Positions 19,834 through 31,555 of a DNA stretch of 64,000 bases are shown piece after piece; the stretch's first letter is position 1; every line of letters starts with the position of its first letter. The translations under genes were made by a program, and so were the position numbers. The stretch spans positions 1,488,001-1,552,000 of the forward strand of contig PSQN01000017.1 of assembly GCA_002989075.1 (NCBI GenBank), given 5' to 3'. This DNA comes from Arthonia radiata (lineage: Eukaryota; Ascomycota; Arthoniomycetes; Arthoniales; Arthoniaceae). The notes beneath the pieces are model-generated. The model had not been told where the DNA came from and ran no database searches. It worked only from the letters and a program-made list of their open reading frames with translations.

Positions 19834-22363
19834 TCATGCAAGCGCGAGAGCGAGAGCTGTGGCGACAAACGCTGCTCGCAGTACACATGCCGAGCCATGC
19901 GCTGATGCAGCTCCGCCTGTATATCTTCCCTCACCAGCACCAATGGGGCCACTTCCATGATCAGTCGCCGTCGCACTATCCGTAGCACCCGCCCTCAAAC
20001 TACTCGTCACTCCATTGACGACTACATAACTCCCATCACCTCCCAGCGAAACAGTGACTCCATCGACAGTCAAAGCCGGAGCCCCGGGCATGAGTGTATG
20101 ACCCTCAAATACGTACTTTCCTACGACATCTGCGGTGAACGTGACACCTGGCCCCGCCGTGATGGATGGTGACGGCGGCACGCTTGCTGACAGCAATGTC
20201 TGCGTGCTGCCTCCCACGACCGCAGTCTGGCCATTTGCGTCAAGCAAGATGACGGTGCCTGAGATCGTCGCGACTTGGCCCGGCCTGAGCGTCGTACCGG
20301 AGATGGCATACTGGCCTTGCGCGTTGGGCGTGATGACGGCGTTGCCGATTGTCAAGGGAGCTTTGGTGGCGAAGGTAGGTGGTGTGGTGATAGATTGGAA
20401 ACGCTGTGTGCTGCTGCCGACTATGGCGAAACCTGAGCCAAGAGAAACAGCTATGCCGGAGAGAGTAATGGGTGCGCCGTTAGCACTGAGTGTTTGGCCG
20501 TCTACCACGGATTCACCTTGAGCGTTGGCTGTGAATGTCCGGAAGCCTATTGTGAGTAGTTGCGCGCCTGGAATTGGTGCAGGTGCGAGATTCTGTGTAA
20601 TACCATTGGCGGCGGCTTGTGAGCCGCCGCTTGCTATTGAGACTACGTTGCCTGACACAGTCGCAGCCGGGCCATCAGCAGAAACGACTGTCCCTCCGAC
20701 GGCGAAAGCTACGGCGGATTGAACTGGTGTGAAGACCTGGCTACCGACTGACAGAGGACTTCCTGGCGCAAGTTGCTGCGTGCTGCCTCCAACGACAGCA
20801 AATGCTGCGTCGGGGTTGATGAATACGGAAACGCGGCTGACTTGTGTGGCAGGAGCTCCTGGTAAGAGTGCGACCCCATTGTTGATGAATTGTGGTTGTG
20901 GGATCGCGGGTATGATCTGCCCGCCAATGTTGACTGCCGGAGCTCCGGTAGTCACGCTCGGTGCAGGCTCGATGCCGCTTGGAACGGCGGCTTGATTATG
21001 TTCGGGTGGAGTGAAGCCACTGTTAGCAGCACTCGGAAGACCGTTTCCAGGAGCTCCTTGCACAGCACTGGGACTAACGGGCTGTGGCCTTGGCAGTGGA
21101 ATTCCTGGTAAAGCGGGGAGGTTGGGCCTGCCAGGACCAGGTGCTGGATTAGGACTGGAAGCGCCTGGATTCGGATTACCTGGAAGAAGTACTGGCGGAA
21201 GATTGTCGACAGATGGTTGAGAATTAGAGGACCCAGGATTTTGCGGCGGAGGAGGCTGGTTGGACGGAGGAGCGCTATTCGAGGGAGGCGGTGGCGGAGA
21301 TGTTGGCCCCGGTGGCGGCTGGGGACTCGGCGCAGGTCTGGAGTTATCACCGGGTGCTGGAGTCTCTGAGGGCGGTAAGTCCACAACGTGGGAGGTCTGA
21401 CGTGACGGCGTTTAGCGCAGATTCAAGCAACATTGTCGATGACATTGAGATCATGGCAACTCACGCTGGTTACGGTAACGAAGGCTGCTGTGCGGAAAGC
21501 AAACCCCGGCCTGATCGAAGATCCGTTCGTAGGGACTGTACAATTCTCAAAGACACCGTAATCTGGGAAGAGGTCATACGGGAAGTCCAACCCGAAATCG
21601 CTCTCGAAGAATGGCAGATAATGCCATCCTCTATGATCGCTCTCGTCGATCGCTTGCGTTACGGTTGGCGATGGGAACGGATGGGATGGTAGAGGATCCA
21701 AGAATGCGTTTGTTTGTGTCAAGCACTGAGAGGAGCCATTCAAGGATGTAGCTAACACCCCGCTCCACGCAATGCTCTCTGGGTAGTCCCAGATTGGCTA
21801 GTTATTCAAGCATCAGTGCAAGATACTTTCAACGCCTGAATGAATCGACTCACGTTGGGGTATGCAGCCGTTGCTGTAACGTCGCGCCCAAGCGCTCTGT
21901 CATAATGGACTATGTGAGTCTTTGCGCCGTGTAAGTGTGAGCTTCACGCAATCGACATGCGTATGGACGTACAGTGACGGTACCGCCGGCATTTGTGGTA
22001 GTCGGCGCAGCAAAGTCGCCCAGATCAGTGTTGAACAAAGTCGTGTAGCTTGTTGCATTGGCTCGATTGTTGACCAAAGCTATCACGGTGGCTTGAGTGA
22101 CGGTAGTAATGATCGTGCCCGCTAGCCAGCTCAACGTTGCAAGGCTAGGTTGGTTGTAAAAACAGTTGTTGGCGCAGGCTGATGTGGCCGGATCATTTTC
22201 TGACGAGGAAGACGTTATATTCTGGAATAAAAAGGCTGCTGTGATGGTTAGTGACTTCGCCTTCAGCACCAGAACTCCCAATACACTCACAAGTTGATGT
22301 CTGCGGTACGGCTTCTGCGGACCGTATGGTGAGTGCAATGATGAGGAAGTCTGTAGTGCGCAT
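19834..22363 (-). CDS. Large secreted, GPI-anchored cell-surface protein with beta-type repeats
   Basis: About 759 residues. Minus-strand exons: 22363-22291, 22238 to about 21984, 21909-21854, 21797-21465, 21396-19834. The signal peptide is MRTTDFLIIALTIRSAEA. A cysteine- and N-glycosylation-site-bearing N-terminal domain follows (CANNCFYNQPSLATLSW; ENCTVPTNGSS), then a proline/serine-rich stalk of about 120 residues, then four or five degenerate repeats of about 60 residues built on TIG-x-x-x-TPNAQGQY-x-ISGTTL and VVGGSTQTL. A hydrophobic tail (RAAFVATALALALA) signals GPI attachment. Exon 2 has two possible donors: GTACCG (21983) keeps phase, the nearer GTACGT (21972) does not. Function unknown; wall structure or adhesion is inferred. 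Confidence 0.75.
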
Positions 22364-23419
22364 GCTTGAAGTCTTTATCGGCTTCGACAAGCTACGCCTA
22401 CGAGTGAAGCGATTGTGGTCTCAATTTCAACATTGCTCTACAGCTTACAGGCAAAATACTGTCATATCTAAACCATCGGCACCTAGGCTAGAACGCACGC
22501 TCTTACAGCATATGCAAGGGTCTCTGAGTTGGAGCCTTAGGGCGGTCGCCTCAATACCTTAGGATTGGACATCTACAACTTGCCAAGTCCGGACCCGCGT
22601 GAGCTGACCACAGCTACTAGTCCTCGCAGCATTATGGTAGCTTCGGACGTTTCGCCTACAAAGTAAAAGCCTTCCAATAGCCTGCCGGGCATTTTGAAAA
22701 GGCAGATGTTAAGGGAAGCGCATAGGTCATGGACCATGCTTCCGTGGCGTCCCAGAGGTCGTTGGAAAGGCAGCTGCTGACACTCCCGTACTCGGGGCTT
22801 TTTCAGCATTACTTGCATGAGAAACTGATCATTCTTCAATCAAAGCGCTTGTCTTTCGACGCTGAAGGGAGCCGCGAAAGATTAATCTTCGTCTGCCAAT
22901 GAGTGTGCTGTCAAGGCAAGAGCGGTGATTAGGAGTGGGAGCCCTCAAACCGGACGTCTGACGGTACGCTGTCTAGCAGTCAGACATGCGAAAGCAACAG
23001 TGACTCAACTCAACTAGATGATAACGCTGCCGAGGAAGCTGACGTCTCTGCCACTCTGATGAGACTCAGCATTCTTATGTCCAATTCAACGAGGACAGCA
23101 GCTATCCCCTAAGCTTGGCAGCCGCCCAGTAAGGCTATGTTAGCGTCCTCTACCGGTATCTGATCGGCGCGGGACATGCCGAGAGAACCGACCCTGGTGA
23201 TTGCATCGTACGCGCGAACATTGATACCAGAAGCTCCTCGCGACCCTCACCTCTTCACCTGCGTTGCAAATCCAACAAGCTTTCTACCGCTCTGAGAGTC
23301 CAGCCCACTGGCTTAGTTTCTGCGTCATCACATATCATCTCTCCACCCTCATGTCACCCTCTCACGCTTTATGACACGGCTGCGCTCATCTCCAACCTCC
23401 GTAAGCTCGTGTAACAGCT
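22364..23419. other. Intergenic spacer between divergent genes
   Basis: Just over 1 kb upstream of both the GPI protein and UBA2. Frames at 22573-22839 (minus) and others are short and family-less. A CT-rich tract (TCTCTCCACCCTCATGTCACCC) lies within 100 bp of the UBA2 start, consistent with a core promoter. Nothing else recognised. Confidence 0.45.
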
Positions 23420-25411
23420 ATGTCGAAAGTCGCGCCGCGAGATCGCCATGGCCGACAAGCGTTGGGTCCTTCGGTCTTCAGCCAGATCGCAAATGTATAG
23501 CTCCTTCCGGATAAGTCCTGGCATGGCACTGACATGGATTATAGGCAAAGGTCTTGATGGTTGGTGCAGGAGGAATTGGCTGCGAATTGCTCAAGAACCT
23601 GGTCTTGACAGGTTTCCACGAGGTCCATATCATCGATCTTGACACAATTGATCTAAGCAATCTCAATCGCCAGTTTCTCTTCGGCCATGAACACATCAAG
23701 CGCTCGAAGGCATTAGTCGCAAAGGAGACGGCTTCGCGCTTCAACCCGCACGTCAAGATCGAAGCGCACCACGCAAACATCAAAGATCCGCAGTTCAACC
23801 TCAAATGGTTCCGCGGCTTCCACATCGTCTTCAACGCGCTCGACAACCTAGAAGCGCGACGGCATGTCAATAAGATGTGCCTGGCGGCGGATGTGCCCCT
23901 CATTGAGAGCGGGACGACAGGGTTCAATGGACAGGTACAAGTCATCAAGAAGGGCTTCTCGGAATGTTACGACTGCAGCTTCAAGGAAACGCCAAAGACC
24001 TTCCCTGTGTGCACCATCCGCAGCACACCGAGCCTACCAATCCATTGCATTGTCTGGGGTAAGAGCTACTTATTCGCAGAGGTCTTCGGAACTAGCGAGG
24101 ATGAGGCGCCCGATCTTGACACGACAGAGGACTCAGACAATGCAAGAGAGATCGAGAAGCTGAGGGAAGAGGCGCACGCGTTGAAGCGAATACGAGAGTC
24201 CATGGGTTCGGAAGACTTCCCGCGGCTCGTCTTTGAAAAGGTCTTCGTCGATGACATCGATCGTCTACGAAATATGGAGGACATGTGGAAACATCGCAAG
24301 AAACCGAGTGCGCTCAACTTCGAAGATCTAAAGCAACAGGCTTTGGGCGTCGGCGAAGCGATCGCAGACAAGGATCAGGCCGTGTGGACGGTCGCAGAGA
24401 ACTTCGCTGTCTTCTGCACAAGCCTCAGGAGGCTAAGTGATCGATTAGAAGAGCTGCGCGCGAACACAGACGTCGGAAATGCAGCTCCTGTGCTGAGTTT
24501 CGACAAAGATGACAAAGACACTTTGGATTTCGTTGCCTCAGCGGCCAACTTGAGGTCGTACATCTTCGGCATCGACCAGAAGAGCGAATTTGAGATCAAG
24601 CGTGAGTGCAATATACATGAGCTGGATGGCATACATATACTTACAACACGCAGAAATGGCCGGCAACATCATTCCTGCTATTGCGACCACCAATGCCATG
24701 ACTGCTTCAATGTGTGTCATGCAATCATTCAAGGTTCTACGCGGTGACTATGGCAAGGCTCGCCTGCAGTTCCTATCTCACACACCAGACCGCTTGATTA
24801 TGACCGAACCTCTGAGGCCGCCTAATCCGGATTGCCCGGTCTGCGGCACGTGTCAGACCCACATCAACGCTGACCTGAGCCGCGCAACATTGCAGGATAT
24901 CGTCGAGACTTTACTGAAGGGACAATTGGCATACGGGGAGGAGTTCTCTGTGAGCACTGAAGCTGGCCAAATATGGGATCCAGACATGGACGAGAACCTC
25001 GACCAGACTTTGGCCAGCTTCGGCATTGTGCAGGATACGTTTCTGACAGTATATGACGACGCTGACGGAGATGCTCGCGTCAACCTCGTCCTCGCGGTCT
25101 CTGACGAGTCTATTTCGGCGGATCAACCGCCCGTCAACATGCCGGACAAGGTTGAGATTGCGCGAAAGCCGAAGCAAGCGGAGCCTCAGGTCAACGGTTT
25201 TACAACTGGCCTCATCGTGCCAGACCGGGCGAATGGCGTCTTGTCTAACGGCAAGCGAAAGCGAGATGCTGACGAGGCTGACCTTGAAGTCGAACTTACG
25301 GCAAAGAAGGGCAAAGTCGTGGAGCAAGCATCGCCGTTAGCGGAGAAAGCGGACGAGGGTGACGTCCAATTCATCGACGACAAGCCTGATGGTGCGATAT
25401 TGATCGACTGA
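23420..25411 (+). CDS. UBA2: SUMO-activating enzyme catalytic subunit Uba2
   Basis: About 629 residues from exons 23420-23494, 23545-24601, 24654-25411 (introns of 50 and 52 nt). Uba2 with Aos1 adenylates SUMO and forms its thioester in the nucleus. Seen: RQALGPSVFSQIAN joined across intron 1 to AKVLMVGAGGIGCE, the ATP-binding loop; DLDTIDLSNLNRQFLF; the catalytic cysteine motif FPVCTIRSTPSLPIHCIVW; CPVCGTC as the second zinc-binding pair; a ubiquitin-fold domain after residue 440; a basic GKRKRD nuclear signal and a C-terminal AILID resembling a SUMO-interacting motif. Length is as in other fungi. The start ATG at 23420 gives the conserved short N terminus. Confidence 0.96.
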
Positions 25412-25846
25412 TCGGCTTGATAGCGATATGATATGATTTATGGGCGCTGCATGGCAATGGCTTGGTGGAGGCTCCGGCAAGAGTCGAGGGAACATCTAGG
25501 TCCTAAAGCGAACCCAATGGCATCTACGGCACTGCATGACGAAACTCTCTGGAAGGCGTGAAGGCGATATACCCTGGCAGACTAGGAATCTGCCCTCCGG
25601 ATTTCAACCGTGCATAGATCGCAAGCTCTCCAGCTTGCTAAATTCAGCGATGACTACTTCAATTTCAGCGTGTAATGATTATCCCACCCGACATGTCGCG
25701 TCGTAATGACCTTACCTAATCGGGACGACGCGCCTCTGGCACGCTAGCACCCCGAATTTATCGAACCTCGTTCGTCTTGTCAAGCTTGCCTTTTGACCTC
25801 CATCCGTCAGCTCTATCAAATGCGAGACAGGGTAAACAATTAAAGT
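25412..25846. other. Intergenic spacer
   Basis: About 435 bp between tandem plus-strand genes, holding the UBA2 3' end and the ORC6 promoter. No other feature seen. Confidence 0.4.
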
Positions 25847-27348
25847 ATGCCCCCGAAAGGATCAGCTTCGTCGACGACCACCAACCTACTACAGCTACTA
25901 CCCAACTACACAGCCAGCACTTTGCCAAAGCAAGTCGTAGACCTTGCAGTCTCCTTGTATTCACAGAGTAAAGCAAGGGCGGCTGTGTTGAAGAAGGATG
26001 AGGAAGTCGCGCGGGAATACGCGTGCTGCGTGCTTGCTGTCGAGAGGTACGTACATCTTTGGTTTGCAGTAATCTGAAAGACGTCGCCATGATTGTTCAG
26101 GGTATGCACGTCCCAGTGGGCGTCACGAGGCAGCACAAGGCGCCCCATCATTGCCAACACCTCTCTACTTATTTGTATCATCCTGGAATTGGCTATTGGG
26201 CCCTGAAACTGGCCATAAAATATCCACATATTTCTGACATGTTCCAAGCACCTGCTTGAGCGCCCTTGAAACATCATGGACCAGCACACTAATTAAAAAA
26301 CAGACTCAAGAACCCACTGAACTTACCCATCGACAAACTCGAGCCACGCCCACCAGTCCAGCCACGCGTCTTCGACCGACTTCTCCGCTTCCTCGACAAA
26401 GCCATTCCAGCAGCATCCGACCCGACGAAGAAGCGCCGAGGCCGACCACCCGGCGTGAAAAATGGGGAGTCAAAGCGTGCGCGCGAAGAGGCTCAACTCG
26501 ATCCCGCTCTCGACCAGCAGGGTCCCGTACGCAAGAAGCGAAAAGCGAAGTCACCACCTAGAGATCCCAACTCTTTGACCGATGTGGCGGAAGAGCCCAT
26601 CTTGCAGGGCGTGCCTCGATGGCTGCCCAAGTATCTGAGGCGCATACGCCCTAAGCTGCAGGAGCAGATGCCTGAGCATTCGTTCAACCGTATTTTGCAT
26701 GATGAGAAATTCTTACTGAGCGTTGTGGCGACAGGCGTGAAGACTGTGCGCGAAGGCACGGCTAACGTCTTCGAGAGTGATACGGCACGCACGACGCTAT
26801 CGGCGGATAATGGTCCGGCTATCGTCATTGCGGTGTTGACCGTTGTTCTGCAGTGGCATCTTGGACCCAGCGCACTCGATGTGGCAAAGTTCGCACGCTT
26901 CTGCACTCAGGAGCTAGCGGCAGGCGGCGTGGTGAAGACGGTCGCATTTGGGGCGGTGTATGGGGACGCGAGGGATCTTGCGGAGGAGAAGCGAGACGAG
27001 TGGGAACAAACGCCTTGGTGCACGGGGGAGATGGCGGAGGCGCAGCCGAAGCGGCGGATAAGCAGTGCACACCCGGATGGCACGGACTCCGATGTTGAGA
27101 ATGGAGCAGCACAGAAAGGAGGAGCAGAAGCTGATGAAGGTGATGCAAGCGAAGAAGACGAAGAAACCACAAGAGTGCTTCGCAGTCGTGCTGGACCAAT
27201 GGCGCAGGCACAGCCTGATATGTTCAGCCCGGCGAAAAAGCGAGAGTACGCGCAGTGGAAGTCAAAGACTTTGAAGCGGGCTACGGCAGTGGGGAAAGAG
27301 CAGTACCCTGACCCAGCCTCTGAGGAGGAGGAGGAGCAGGAGGAGTAG
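25847..27348 (+). CDS. ORC6: Origin recognition complex subunit 6
   Basis: About 414 residues from exons 25847-26046 and 26304-27348. Orc6 is part of the six-subunit complex that marks replication origins and loads the MCM helicase. The N-terminal cyclin-like domain is recognisable: LLPNYTASTLPKQVVDLAVSL, EEVAREYACCVLAVER, joined to LKNPLNLPIDKLEPRPPVQP, as in other fungal Orc6. A basic linker (KKRRGRPPGVK, an AT-hook-like GRP core) precedes a second helical domain (MPEHSFNRILHDEKFLLSVV). An acidic region and a terminal glutamate run close the protein. The intron is 257 nt, much longer than others here; donor GTACGT and acceptor AAACAG keep phase. Confidence 0.87.
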
Positions 27349-27379
27349 AGCGACTGCTCTTCATTCGAGATTTTGATCA

Positions 27380-28996
27380 TCAATACCATATACTTCTCGT
27401 CCGATGATGCGGTATAATATCGTTAGTCAAAATTCTGCCTTCTGCCCGGCCGTCGGTCACAGCCGACTGCGTTTCTCGCTCTAGAGCCTTCATGCTGTCG
27501 TAAAGATGGAAATCCAATAACACCGCGCTTACGCTCACCGGCTGACCTTCCTCTTCACTTAGTCGAACAATCTCCTTCCTCAGCAGCTCGACCGCCCATA
27601 CCGAGCAGCCTCGCAACTGCATCTCCCAGCTCCCACCACTTTCTAGCGTCTCTTTCCGCCGTATGCGTGCATCGAGTGGAGGCGAATATGATAGCACGCC
27701 CAGTGTATTTAGCATTTGCGGTATTCGATAATCTGCAAATGCCGTTAAGCGGTCAATATCCTCAAATTCTCCCGGTGTGCCCTCGCGACCTTGAAAGCAT
27801 GCCCACAAGTCTGCCACGAGTATCTGCGCTCGCTTCTGCAGGCGTATCTTATATCCCTCATACACGTGGACGTCGTTGAAACAAGGAAAATCCCTTGCGA
27901 GCAGATTGACCAAACGTCCTGCTGATCTGTCGGCTGCTTTGACGAGGTTCACTGGATCGCCGTCATACTTGTCCGCGAGCACCTGCGAGGCCTCTTTCAA
28001 ACAGGCCAGTCGCTCTCGTAGCATTGGCATTTCTATAGCTTCGGTGCCGTCGATGGTCTCGCCATCATCGATATCATCGTCGTCTGCGGCTATTGATTCG
28101 TCGTCCACGAGCGTCTTTTCGTCCTCTGCTTTCGAGGTACGCCGTGACTCAACCGTGCCGCCTTCTGTCTGCTTCTCGACGGAAGGTGCATCATGCGTCG
28201 GCAGCTCAACGGGCTCATTCGGCGCATCGACCATCGCCGCATCACGGACCTCGTCAGCCAAATCACTGTCCACCACGGTTGCAGCTGCTTGCTCGTCTGC
28301 CGCTGTCTCATTTGAAGCCTCGGCAGTCTCTGCTGGCGGCGCAGCAGTGGCAGCGGCAGCGACCTCCACATCCGTCGCCCTCCTCCCCTCCTCCCCCCTC
28401 ATCCACCTCGGCCTCCTCCTCACCCCCTCCCCACCCCCAAACACATACCTCATCGTCCCCATCCCCCTTTCCCTCCACCACCCCAAATCGCAAACGTCCA
28501 GTCCTTCCTCCCTCGCCCGCCTCAAACAAGCCACTAAACTCCAATACCCCGTCCACCTGCGTCCCCGATACTCGACATACCACCCCCCGCTACTCCCACC
28601 ACCACCACTACTTTCTCCACCGCCACCCCCTCCATCTCTCCCATCACTCCAAAAACTAAAATTCAGCAAATCCATCACAAACACAAACCGCACCACCTCC
28701 GCCTCACTCATACTCCCATCCAACGGGTCCGGATGCAGCTCATGCGCCGTCCAGGAGGCAGTACTGAACGGTGTCACGCGGATGGAGGATAGCAAGTGGG
28801 AGGCAGCGGAGAGGAGCCCGGAGCGGTCGATGAAGACGTCGATGGCGCGTTCGGCGACTAGGGCGGCGGAGTCGAGGACTTTTGTTGAGGAGGAGAGAGA
28901 GGTGGAGGGCGCGGGGGTGTCGGTGAGGCCGAAGCGCGATTGGAAGGCGTTGAGGAGGTCGGTGGAGAGGTCGCGGGGGGGTTGCCATGTGGCCAT
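27380..28996 (-). CDS. QNG1: Queuosine 5'-phosphate N-glycosylase/hydrolase (DUF2419 family)
   Basis: 538 residues, single exon. The family frees queuine from queuosine nucleotides so the base can be reused for tRNA modification. Seen: N-terminal helical part with VFIDRSGL, then VVRFVFVMDLLNFSFWSD, the hallmark acidic/aromatic active-site region; GYWSLVACLRRAREEG; RLVNLLARDFPCFNDV; RAQILVADLWACF; LTAFADYRIPQML; and the closing HHRTRSIWY. A long non-conserved insert (about residues 210-320), rich in Ala, Glu and Asp, interrupts the usual 330-350-residue domain, and a glycine-rich loop lies at residues 120-145. Its stop is only 31 bp from the ORC6 stop. Confidence 0.9.
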   Translation of the reverse strand: MATWQPPRDLSTDLLNAFQSRFGLTDTPAPSTSLSSSTKVLDSAALVAERAIDVFIDRSGLLSAASHLLSSIRVTPFSTASWTAHELHPDPLDGSMSEAEVVRFVFVMDLLNFSFWSDGRDGGGGGGESSGGGGSSGGWYVEYRGRRWTGYWSLVACLRRAREEGLDVCDLGWWRERGMGTMRYVFGGGEGVRRRPRWMRGEEGRRATDVEVAAAATAAPPAETAEASNETAADEQAAATVVDSDLADEVRDAAMVDAPNEPVELPTHDAPSVEKQTEGGTVESRRTSKAEDEKTLVDDESIAADDDDIDDGETIDGTEAIEMPMLRERLACLKEASQVLADKYDGDPVNLVKAADRSAGRLVNLLARDFPCFNDVHVYEGYKIRLQKRAQILVADLWACFQGREGTPGEFEDIDRLTAFADYRIPQMLNTLGVLSYSPPLDARIRRKETLESGGSWEMQLRGCSVWAVELLRKEIVRLSEEEGQPVSVSAVLLDFHLYDSMKALERETQSAVTDGRAEGRILTNDIIPHHRTRSIWY

Positions 28997-29430
28997 CGTG
29001 GGGTTGTTGGTGTTTGGTGTTTGAGTTGGGCGGATGCCGTGATTTGAGTACTGTCGTAGAGCTGCTGTTTAGAGATGGAGATGTTCCCTAGGTCCAGATG
29101 TTTTGCTTGAATGAACATGTAAATGCCGGCACGTTGTTGCGGTCTCAAGGCTTTGTCCGCTCTGCATTGAGTCGCGGTAAGTTCGTCTTGGTACCTACAA
29201 TAGACGATGCTTCTCACTGAGATGCTTTGTTGCCTCCCGGGGGACTCCCACGCTCTGAGTAGGTTGAGCAAGTATCGCTCTGCATGTTGAGGTGGTTGAT
29301 AGGACCTGCTTAGTCAGCTGCAGCCCCTTTTCTGGCCGCACTCGATGCAGAGTAGGAAAGGCCAGCAAGGATGCATTAGTCAGAAGCGAATAGTAACAAT
29401 ATACATGGGGGGTTTCTCATATAGTACATA
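28997..29430. other. Intergenic spacer
   Basis: About 430 bp between two minus-strand genes; the 3' end of PEX12 and promoter of QNG1. No feature beyond short AT-richer runs. Confidence 0.4.
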
Positions 29431-30918
29431 TCACACAACCACCCTCCTCAGCCCTCCCGTGCCTCCCAATATCCGCATGCCTGTGACCGCACAACGGTCT
29501 GCGCCGCTTTCCCATTTGCCCTCACTGCTTCCATATGTCACTTGCTGACCTTCAGGTTTATCATCGACGCCGACGATGCCCTCACTTTCATCCCTCTTCA
29601 TGAATTCCTCCTGCTTCTCGTGCGTCCCCTCCACCCATCGGTGGATGCACTGGTAGCAGAACACATACCCGTACGGCGTCGCTGTTGCCATCTGGATCGG
29701 TTGCTCGCAAATGGGGCAGAGATCTGAGCCCATTATCGCCGCGCCCGTCTCCGTGACCTCAATTTGTGGTACCGCAGGTACTGTATATATTGGGAGATCG
29801 GTCGAGCGTGAGATGGGCGGGTTGGTGACGCCACCAGAAGCTGTACCGGCGCCTACTGCACGGGCCTTACCCTTTCCAATCTTCTCAGATTCTGTGGTAC
29901 TCGTGGCCTTATTCGTTCGCGGCAGAGCCGGCGGTGGCAGCTCCAAGCCCTCCGCTGCCTTTCTGGCAAGTTGCCTTGCGAAGTCGCTCGCGTGCCACCA
30001 CTCCAAGAACTTGAGCGCAAACACACTCGTAGGCAGCAGTATTCGCAGACTGCTCAGCAGCCTAGGCCAAACAATCTTCGCGAACACAACCGGGTTGAGC
30101 AGGCTCAACAGGGGCGTCCTCCTCCCCGCTGTTCCTCCCTTTACACCAGCCGCGAGCTTCGCCGCAGCCTCCTCCGCTATCGCCTGCGCCCGATGGTCCG
30201 CCTCACCCAGCCTCCGCACCCTCGTTCCAATCATCCATAAGAAGGGATCATGAAACCGACTCGCGTCAAACAGATACGCCAGCTGAAACGCCAGACAACT
30301 GATACAATACGCGGCATTGACACTCGGATACACCTTCCGTAGAAACCACTTATACATCCAGAATATCCTTTGCCTGAGTGTAGCGTCCTCGGGTAACCGA
30401 TCGCGGTTTGCGAACGCCGGCCCCTCGGTCAACGCCGCATTGCTTGGCGCAGCGTGGATATCGTAACCTTCGTCCAGCTTCCTCTTGACGTACGGCACGC
30501 CTACCATCACCGCTAGATTCTTCCACACGTCACTTTCCCGTAGCTTCAGTGCCTCGCGCACATCCGCCTCCGCGCCTATCTGCGCTCTGGGCAGCGCATG
30601 CGTGGCCTTTCCATTAGCGATTTTCGGAGCGCGCACGTTCAGCACGCGCTCGCGCTTCAAGGCATAGAAGTTTTCTGTAAAGCCGCCGGCGTAAGTGCGG
30701 AGGAAGTGGCGGTCGATGAGGAGGAAGAGGAGGGCGTGGAGCTCGTCGTAGCGGTTTAAGAGATGGATGAGGTAGCGTGGGTGGCGGTGCGTGGCGTGTG
30801 CGAGGAGATAGCGGAGAGTGGGTGGGAGAAGAGCAGCGAGTTGGGATTCCGAGAGGATTTCGAAGAGGGAGGGTTTGTGTGGGTCGAGGCCGGAGAGGAG
30901 GGGTGGAAGGTATTCCAT
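29431..30918 (-). CDS. PEX12: Peroxin-12, peroxisomal RING ubiquitin ligase subunit
   Basis: 495 residues, single exon. Pex12 sits in the peroxisomal membrane with Pex2 and Pex10 and ubiquitinates the import receptor Pex5 for recycling. Seen: MEYLPPLLSGLDPHKPSLFEI, the conserved N-terminal start; LNRYDELHALLFLLIDRHFL; YPSVNAAYCISCLAFQLAYL and other hydrophobic segments of the Pex2/12 domain; and a C-terminal RING-like CPICEQPIQMATATPYGYVF followed by CYQCIHRWV. Only five of the eight usual zinc ligands are visible, as expected for Pex12, which binds one zinc. A glycine/serine linker lies before the RING. Divergent from the gene at 31556. Confidence 0.95.
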   Translation of the reverse strand: MEYLPPLLSGLDPHKPSLFEILSESQLAALLPPTLRYLLAHATHRHPRYLIHLLNRYDELHALLFLLIDRHFLRTYAGGFTENFYALKRERVLNVRAPKIANGKATHALPRAQIGAEADVREALKLRESDVWKNLAVMVGVPYVKRKLDEGYDIHAAPSNAALTEGPAFANRDRLPEDATLRQRIFWMYKWFLRKVYPSVNAAYCISCLAFQLAYLFDASRFHDPFLWMIGTRVRRLGEADHRAQAIAEEAAAKLAAGVKGGTAGRRTPLLSLLNPVVFAKIVWPRLLSSLRILLPTSVFALKFLEWWHASDFARQLARKAAEGLELPPPALPRTNKATSTTESEKIGKGKARAVGAGTASGGVTNPPISRSTDLPIYTVPAVPQIEVTETGAAIMGSDLCPICEQPIQMATATPYGYVFCYQCIHRWVEGTHEKQEEFMKRDESEGIVGVDDKPEGQQVTYGSSEGKWESGADRCAVTGMRILGGTGGLRRVVV

Positions 30919-31555
30919 TGTCGAGATGGATGTTTGAGATGTGAATGGGTTATGTGGGGGTCATGTTGATGGATGTGAGCTGCTGGCTGAGTCAATAGAC
31001 CGGCCCGCCGTTTCTATGTACCTGAGGACGATGCTCTGCATCAAAGACACGAGCACTTCGAAGGCCGAGGGCGTCTGTGCCAGGCCGAGGTCGGCGTTAT
31101 CGGATCCGCAGCTCAAGCTATAATCACGGATGCCCATAACAAGTAATTATCTTCTATCTTCAGATTGAGCTGGAAGCTTTCAAATGTCTCCCATCTCACC
31201 TCCTCTGACCTCTGACCTCTCGAACAACATGCTTACTCCTGGATTGGCTCGGTATCATTTCAAACATTGACTACAGACCGTTGAAGAGAGGGCAAAGATG
31301 CCAAGGGACGACTCTGCGACTTGAGTGGACGGGAATGAGGGCGCACATACGCTCATGCAGGAACTCGACTCTCGATCTACCCCGCAGCTACTTACTTACC
31401 GTACACTCTCACACCTGCAGGCAAATGCGGCTTAGTAGATATGCCTCTACAGATAGCCAGCCTTCTCACTTTCTTCCTCTCTCCTCAAGCTCCTTCATTG
31501 TACTGGTTGTAAGCTGTTGCGAAGGTTAGCTCCTGTGCCAGCCATCTTCGCAGCA
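30919..31555. other. Intergenic spacer between divergent genes
   Basis: About 640 bp between PEX12 and the phosphatase-like gene, with tandem CCTCTGACCTCTGACCTCTCG at about 31201-31221 and CT-rich runs next to 31556, probably core promoter. No gene seen. Confidence 0.45.

Noticed and set aside
27876-29024. 382-codon serine-rich frame opposite QNG1
   Set aside because: Antisense shadow of the conserved QNG1 coding sequence; no family motif of its own.
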